From Ruminiclostridium sp. (GTDB lineage: Bacteria > Bacillota_A > Clostridia > Oscillospirales > Oscillospiraceae), in the NCBI GenBank assembly GCA_017521345.1, contig JAFXCU010000230.1:1-8569 (forward strand): DNA of 8,569 bases, read 5' to 3'. The translations under genes and the position numbers were made by a program. Shown piece by piece: positions 5,261 through 8,569 of the stretch. Below the pieces are notes generated by a model, which was not told the DNA's origin, did not search any database, and was given only the letters and a program-made list of their open reading frames with translations. Within the stretch, counting starts at the first letter, position 1; each line of letters opens with the position of its first letter.

Positions 5261-6304
5261 TCAGCCCAGCCGCATCTGCTCCTGCCCCTGGAAGGGGATG
5301 CCCAGGTGCTCGTAGGCCAGCCGGGTGACGCATCGTCCCCGGGGGGTGCGGGTGAGGAAGCCCTTCTGCATGAGATAGGGCTCGTACACATCCTCCAGGG
5401 TGACGGCCTCCTCGCCGATGGTGGCCGCCAGGGTCCCCAGACCCACAGGGCCGCCCCCGTAGTTGGTGATGATGTTTCGCAGCATCTGCCGGTCCACCTC
5501 GTCCAGGCCCAGGTGGTCCACCTCCAGGGCCAGCAGGGCCTGGTCGGCCACGGACTTGGTGATGACACCCCCGGCCCGGACCTGGGCAAAGTCCCGGACC
5601 CGGCGGAGGAGACGGTTGGCCAGACGGGGGGTACCTCTTGTCCGGCGGGCGATCTCATAGGCCCCCTCGGGCTCGATGGGGACCCCTAAGATCCCGGCGC
5701 TGCGGGTGACGATCTCAGACAGCTCCTCAGGGCTGTACAGTTCCAGACGGAGCATGACGCCAAACCGGTCCCGGAGGGGGGCGGACAGCTGACCCGCCCG
5801 GGTGGTGGCCCCGATGAGGGTGAACTTGGGCAGATCCAGCCGGATGGAGTTGGCGGAAGGGCCCTTGCCAATGATGATGTCGATGGCGTAATCCTCCATG
5901 GCGGGATAGAGGATCTCCTCCACCGAACGGTTCAGCCGGTGGATCTCGTCCACAAAGAGGATGTCGTTTTCATTCAGATTGGTGAGGAGGGCGGCCAAGT
6001 CACCGGGCTTTTCGATGGCAGGGCCGGAGGTGATGCGGATGTTGACTCCCATCTCGTTGGCAATGATGCCTGCCAGGGTGGTCTTGCCCAGGCCGGGGGG
6101 GCCGTGGAGAAGGACGTGGTCCAGAGGTTCATGGCGCAACTTGGCGGCGTCAATGAAGATGGACAGGTTGTCTTTGGCCTTCTGCTGGCCGATGTACTCC
6201 GTCAGGGACTTGGGGCGGAGGGAGCCCTCCCCGTCGTCCTCGGGGGTGAAGGATGTGGTCATGAGAGGCTCATGGACCTCTTCCATGGAAAAATCAATGC
6301 TCAC
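5261..6304 (-). CDS. ruvB: Holliday junction branch-migration ATPase RuvB
   Basis: Hexameric AAA+ motor that pulls DNA through the RuvA-bound Holliday junction during recombination repair. The 347 residues are full length. Visible: [12 protein letters not shown] (29-40), Walker A GPPGLGKT (68-75), Walker B DEIH (119-122), sensor 1 GATTRAG (165-171), the arginine-finger segment APLRDRFG (175-182), sensor 2 GTPRLANR with R227, then the winged-helix domain from about 270, with [13 protein letters not shown], and [15 protein letters not shown] in the DNA-binding wing. All functional residues are present. The start is GTG at 6304 with AGGAGGG 7-8 bases upstream; this RBS overlaps the ruvA TAA, so the two are tightly coupled. 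The first 20 residues are an acidic tail typical of the family. No GC-rich terminator follows, so some transcripts may run on into sigH. Confidence 0.98.
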   Translation of the reverse strand: MSIDFSMEEVHEPLMTTSFTPEDDGEGSLRPKSLTEYIGQQKAKDNLSIFIDAAKLRHEPLDHVLLHGPPGLGKTTLAGIIANEMGVNIRITSGPAIEKPGDLAALLTNLNENDILFVDEIHRLNRSVEEILYPAMEDYAIDIIIGKGPSANSIRLDLPKFTLIGATTRAGQLSAPLRDRFGVMLRLELYSPEELSEIVTRSAGILGVPIEPEGAYEIARRTRGTPRLANRLLRRVRDFAQVRAGGVITKSVADQALLALEVDHLGLDEVDRQMLRNIITNYGGGPVGLGTLAATIGEEAVTLEDVYEPYLMQKGFLTRTPRGRCVTRLAYEHLGIPFQGQEQMRLG

Positions 6305-6317
6305 GGTCTTCCCTCCT

Positions 6318-6920
6318 TTACTTTACCATTTTCCGCAGGGCCTGCCGGACGATCTCCTCCAGGGTGAGGGCGTCCAGATCCAGTCCCTTCAGGGCGGCAG
6401 CGATCTCAGACGGGTTGTAGCCCAGGACAGCCAGGGCGGCAGAGGCCTCGGAGGTCTTGTCCTGGGGGATGACGGTGACCCCGGAGCCGCCGAAGGTCTC
6501 CTCGGCAGCGGGGAGCTGGCCCTTGGCCAGCTTGTCCTTCAGCTCCAGAATGATCCGCTGGGCGATCTTCTTGCCGATGCCGGGGGCCACGGTAAGGGCC
6601 TTCTCGTTGCCGGTGATGATGGCGGTAGCCAGACCCTCCGGGGTGGTGGAGGACAGGATGGACAGGGCTGCCTTGGGGCCTACACCAGAGACCCCAATGA
6701 GCATCTGGAAGCAGTTGCGCTCATTCTCCGTGGAGAATCCGTAGAGCTCCATGGCATCCTCCCGGACGTTCAGATGGGTGAAGAGCTTGGCCTTCTCCCC
6801 CACCTGGAGGGAGGACAGGGTATAGCTGGTGGTGCGGCAGGCATAGCCCACGCCCCCGCAGTCCATGACCGCCAGGTTGGGGGCGATGTGGCCCACCACG
6901 CCGTTCAGATAGTAATACAC
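6318..6920 (-). CDS. ruvA: Holliday junction DNA helicase subunit RuvA
   Basis: Tetrameric protein that binds the four-way junction and loads RuvB on opposite arms. From the chosen start it has 200 residues: an N-terminal OB-fold ([25 protein letters not shown] to about residue 62), a central helix-hairpin-helix domain ([16 protein letters not shown] and [21 protein letters not shown]), an acidic-polar linker, and the C-terminal RuvB-binding domain ([24 protein letters not shown] to the end). I chose GTG at 6920 because AAAGGAG lies 9 bases upstream and RuvA proteins usually begin with a short M-x-Y-Y-L-x-G segment. TTG at 6926 would add two residues but leaves only 3 bases to the RBS. It lies 18 bases after ruvC and 13 before ruvB. 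Confidence 0.96.
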   Translation of the reverse strand: MYYYLNGVVGHIAPNLAVMDCGGVGYACRTTSYTLSSLQVGEKAKLFTHLNVREDAMELYGFSTENERNCFQMLIGVSGVGPKAALSILSSTTPEGLATAIITGNEKALTVAPGIGKKIAQRIILELKDKLAKGQLPAAEETFGGSGVTVIPQDKTSEASAALAVLGYNPSEIAAALKGLDLDALTLEEIVRQALRKMVK

Positions 6921-6938
6921 AGGCAAAAGCTCCTTTCT

Positions 6939-7427
6939 TTATGGCTGGTACAAACGAGAGGTATGGGACCGGGCATGACACAGGGCAATGGCCACCGCAT
7001 CGGCGGCATCGTCTGGCTTGGGAACAGCGGACAGCTTCAGGATCCGTTTTGTCATATCCATGACCTGGTGCTTCTCTGCCTTTCCGTAGCCCACCACCGC
7101 CTGTTTTACCTGGGAGGGGGTGTACTCGAAGATCTCCACCCCCAGCTTGGCGGCGACCGCCAGGATGATCCCCCTGGCCTGGGCTACGCCGATGCCCGTG
7201 GTGACGTTGGTGTTAAAGAAAAGCTCTTCAATGGCCATCACGTCGGGCTGAAAGGTCCGGATGAGGGTCTCCATGTCCTCCTGGATCTGGAGCAGGCGCA
7301 TGGGCATGGGGACCCCAGCCTGGGTGTTGATGGCCCCGCAGCGGACCAGACGGGTCTGGCCCCGGTCGGCTTCCAGGATGCCGAAGCCCACAATGGCATA
7401 GCCCGGGTCGATGCCTAGAATGCGCAA
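6939..7427 (-). CDS. ruvC: Crossover junction endodeoxyribonuclease RuvC
   Basis: Dimeric, Mg-dependent nuclease that cuts Holliday junctions symmetrically. The 162 residues keep the RNase H-like fold and all four catalytic acids: D7 in MRILGIDPG, E67 in AIEELFF, and D140 and D143 in KPDDAADAVAIALCHA. NVTTGIGVAQARGIILA and YTPSQVKQAVVGYGKAEKHQV are family hallmarks. The start is TTG at 7427, with AGGAGG (7435-7440) 7 bases upstream and the conserved N-terminus starting immediately; no ATG or GTG would preserve D7. It is the first gene of ruvC-ruvA-ruvB, behind its own promoter and after the pckG terminator. Confidence 0.97.
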   Translation of the reverse strand: MRILGIDPGYAIVGFGILEADRGQTRLVRCGAINTQAGVPMPMRLLQIQEDMETLIRTFQPDVMAIEELFFNTNVTTGIGVAQARGIILAVAAKLGVEIFEYTPSQVKQAVVGYGKAEKHQVMDMTKRILKLSAVPKPDDAADAVAIALCHARSHTSRLYQP

Positions 7428-7448
7428 TCCCTCTCCTCCTCTCGTTAC

Positions 7449-7458
7449 GTTCTCGAAC
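7449..7458. promoter_or_regulatory. Palindrome at the ruvC transcription start (possible operator)
   Basis: GTTC and GAAC arms around a 2-base centre, about 3-12 bases downstream of the expected start of transcription. The known Firmicutes LexA box is GAAC-N4-GTTC, the opposite arm order, so this is not a clean SOS box. CGAAC followed by TGTTGTAC (7454-7466) gives one good and one poor LexA half-site overlapping it. Confidence 0.3.
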
Positions 7459-7467
7459 TGTTGTACT

Positions 7468-7497
7468 ATTATATCACAGGTATGAATGGGACTGCAA
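7468..7497 (-). promoter_or_regulatory. Promoter of the ruvCAB operon
   Basis: Minus strand: -10 TATAAT (7468-7473, perfect) preceded at 18 bases by a weak -35 TTGCAG (7492-7497). Transcription would start near 7461, leaving a leader of about 34 bases with the ruvC RBS. The promoter begins directly after the pckG terminator. The weak -35 fits a modest or regulated level of expression. Confidence 0.75.
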
Positions 7498-7500
7498 GAG

Positions 7501-7530
7501 AAAAAGCCGCCGAGAAAACCTCGGCGGCTT
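7501..7530 (-). terminator. Terminator after pckG
   Basis: Arms AAGCCGCCGAG (7504-7514) and CTCGGCGGCTT (7520-7530) pair perfectly over 11 bp around a 5-base loop. On the minus strand the stem ends in a five-U run (7505-7501). It lies 14 bases after the pckG stop and separates pckG from ruvCAB. Confidence 0.93.
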
Positions 7531-7544
7531 GGGAATATCTGAAA

Positions 7545-8569
7545 TTATGCGTTCAGGCGGGCTTCCAGGTCGGCCAGTTCCTTGGCCAGTTCCTTGGGCA
7601 GCTTGTCCCCGAACTGCTGGTAGAAGTCGCGGATGCCTTCCACTTCAGCCTTCCACAGGTCACGGTCCACAGACAGCAGACCCTCCAGGGTCTCGATGTC
7701 CAGATCCAGACCGGCCAGGTTGATGTCCTCTGCCTTGGGCAGGTAGCCGATCTCGGTCTCCTTGGCGTCGGCCTCGTTGAAGCAGCGCTTCAGGATCCAC
7801 TCCAGGACACGGAGGTTCTCACCAAAGCCGGGCCAGATGAAGTTGCCGTTTTCATCGGTGCGGAACCAGTTGACGTTGAAGATCTTGGGCTGGTTGGGGA
7901 TGATGTTGCCCATGTCCAGCCAGTGCTGCCAGTAGTCAGCCATGTGGTAGCCACAGAAGGGGATCATTGCCATGGGGTCACGGCGGGTCTCACCCACCTG
8001 GCCCTCAGCGGCAGCGGTCTTCTCAGAGCCCATGATGGAGCCCACGAATACACCGTGGTTCCAGTCGCGGGACTGGTAGACCAGAGGAGCGGTCTTGGCA
8101 CGGCGGCCGCCGAAGATGATGGCGGAGATGGGCACGCCGGCGGGGTTCTCAAACTCGCTGGAGATGCAGGGGCAGTTCTCAGCGGGTGCGGTGAAGCGGG
8201 AGTTGGGGTGTGCGGCAGGACCCTCTGCGGTCTCGGGGCTCCAGGGGTTGCCCTTCCAGTCCAGAGCGTTCTTGGGAGGATTCTTGTCCAGCTTCTCCCA
8301 CCACACGGTGTCGTCATCCAGGTTCAGGGCCACATTGGTGAAGATGGTGCCCTTATGGGTAGTGGCCAGGGCGTTGGGGTTGGAGGAGGCATTGGTGCCA
8401 GGGGCCACGCCGAAGAAGCCCTTCTCAGGGTTCACGGCCCACAGACGGCCGTCCTCACCCACACGGAGCCAGGCAATGTCGTCGCCCACACACCAGCACT
8501 TCCAGCCGTCCTTCTGATAGCCCTCGGGGGGGATCAGCATGGCCAGGTTGGTCTTGCCGCAGGCGGAGG
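7545..8569 (-). CDS. pckG: Phosphoenolpyruvate carboxykinase (GTP), C-terminal part (cut by right edge)
   Basis: Interconverts oxaloacetate plus GTP and PEP plus CO2 plus GDP; in anaerobes it can run towards oxaloacetate to recover energy. About 340 C-terminal residues are visible; the N-terminal substrate domain, roughly 250-280 residues, lies outside the window. The fragment begins within the P-loop SACGKTNLAM, which carries the GTP-PEPCK reactive cysteine, then kinase-2 motif GDDIAW, FFGVAPGT, the FGGRRAKTAPLVYQSRDW segment with the catalytic arginine, and the guanine-binding NWFRTDENGNFIWPGFGEN with the end-on FGEN motif. These separate it from the ATP-dependent family, which has a different P-loop. 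The frame is intact to the TAA at 7545, which is followed by a terminator, so it is the last gene of its unit. Confidence 0.97.
   Translation of the reverse strand, partial: SACGKTNLAMLIPPEGYQKDGWKCWCVGDDIAWLRVGEDGRLWAVNPEKGFFGVAPGTNASSNPNALATTHKGTIFTNVALNLDDDTVWWEKLDKNPPKNALDWKGNPWSPETAEGPAAHPNSRFTAPAENCPCISSEFENPAGVPISAIIFGGRRAKTAPLVYQSRDWNHGVFVGSIMGSEKTAAAEGQVGETRRDPMAMIPFCGYHMADYWQHWLDMGNIIPNQPKIFNVNWFRTDENGNFIWPGFGENLRVLEWILKRCFNEADAKETEIGYLPKAEDINLAGLDLDIETLEGLLSVDRDLWKAEVEGIRDFYQQFGDKLPKELAKELADLEARLNA

Noticed and set aside
5961..7418. A 485-codon open frame on the plus strand
   Set aside because: It lies fully antisense to ruvCAB, which are certain. Long antisense frames are common in GC-rich coding DNA; its protein is rich in Gly, Leu and Asp repeats without a recognisable domain.

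Overview
The window reads as chromosomal DNA of a GC-rich member of the Clostridia, most likely a gut Oscillospiraceae-type bacterium (Flavonifractor/Oscillibacter-like; this placement is inference). The evidence is a SigH-type sporulation sigma factor, a clostridial CarD-family regulator, a clostridial double zinc-ribbon protein, a GTP-type PEP carboxykinase, a DUF3343/class-V aminotransferase pair and a CdaA-type diadenylate cyclase. Coding DNA is GC-rich, promoters are AT-rich with exact TATAAT boxes, Shine-Dalgarno sites are strong, and GTG/TTG starts are frequent. All twelve genes lie on the minus strand, so transcription runs from the right edge to the left edge. I see no mobile element, CRISPR array, tRNA or rRNA, and no uncoded stretch longer than about 240 bases.

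In transcriptional order: (1) the C-terminal two-thirds of pckG (8569-7545), closed by a hairpin terminator. (2) A TATAAT promoter, then ruvC-ruvA-ruvB (7427-5261), the complete Holliday-junction branch-migration and resolution machinery, with all three genes starting at GTG or TTG. (3) A near-consensus promoter only 14 bp before the first ATG of a sigH-like sigma factor (5133-4498), followed by a small protein with eight zinc-ligand cysteines (4438-4163) and a 13-bp terminator. (4) A TATAAT promoter and carD (3922-3443), then a strong terminator only about 25 bases before ispD. (5) ispD-ispF (3377-2158), two consecutive-family enzymes of the MEP isoprenoid pathway, separated by 2 bases. (6) A hairpin that overlaps the ribosome-binding site of a DUF3343 gene, which overlaps by 4 bases a cysteine-desulfurase-like gene (2106-743); this pair is a candidate sulfur or selenium transfer module. 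(7) A terminator, a TATAAT promoter, and the N-terminal part of cdaA (556-1), which runs off the left edge.

Most of the window is housekeeping: DNA repair, isoprenoid precursors, global transcription control, c-di-AMP synthesis and PEP metabolism. I find no convincing new multi-gene system. The parts worth a second look are regulatory: the hairpin that can act as terminator or RBS mask between ispF and DUF3343, the terminator between carD and ispD with no room for a promoter after it, the near-leaderless sigH start with no Shine-Dalgarno, a small palindrome at the ruvC transcription start, and the DUF3343/desulfurase pair whose substrate is unproven.
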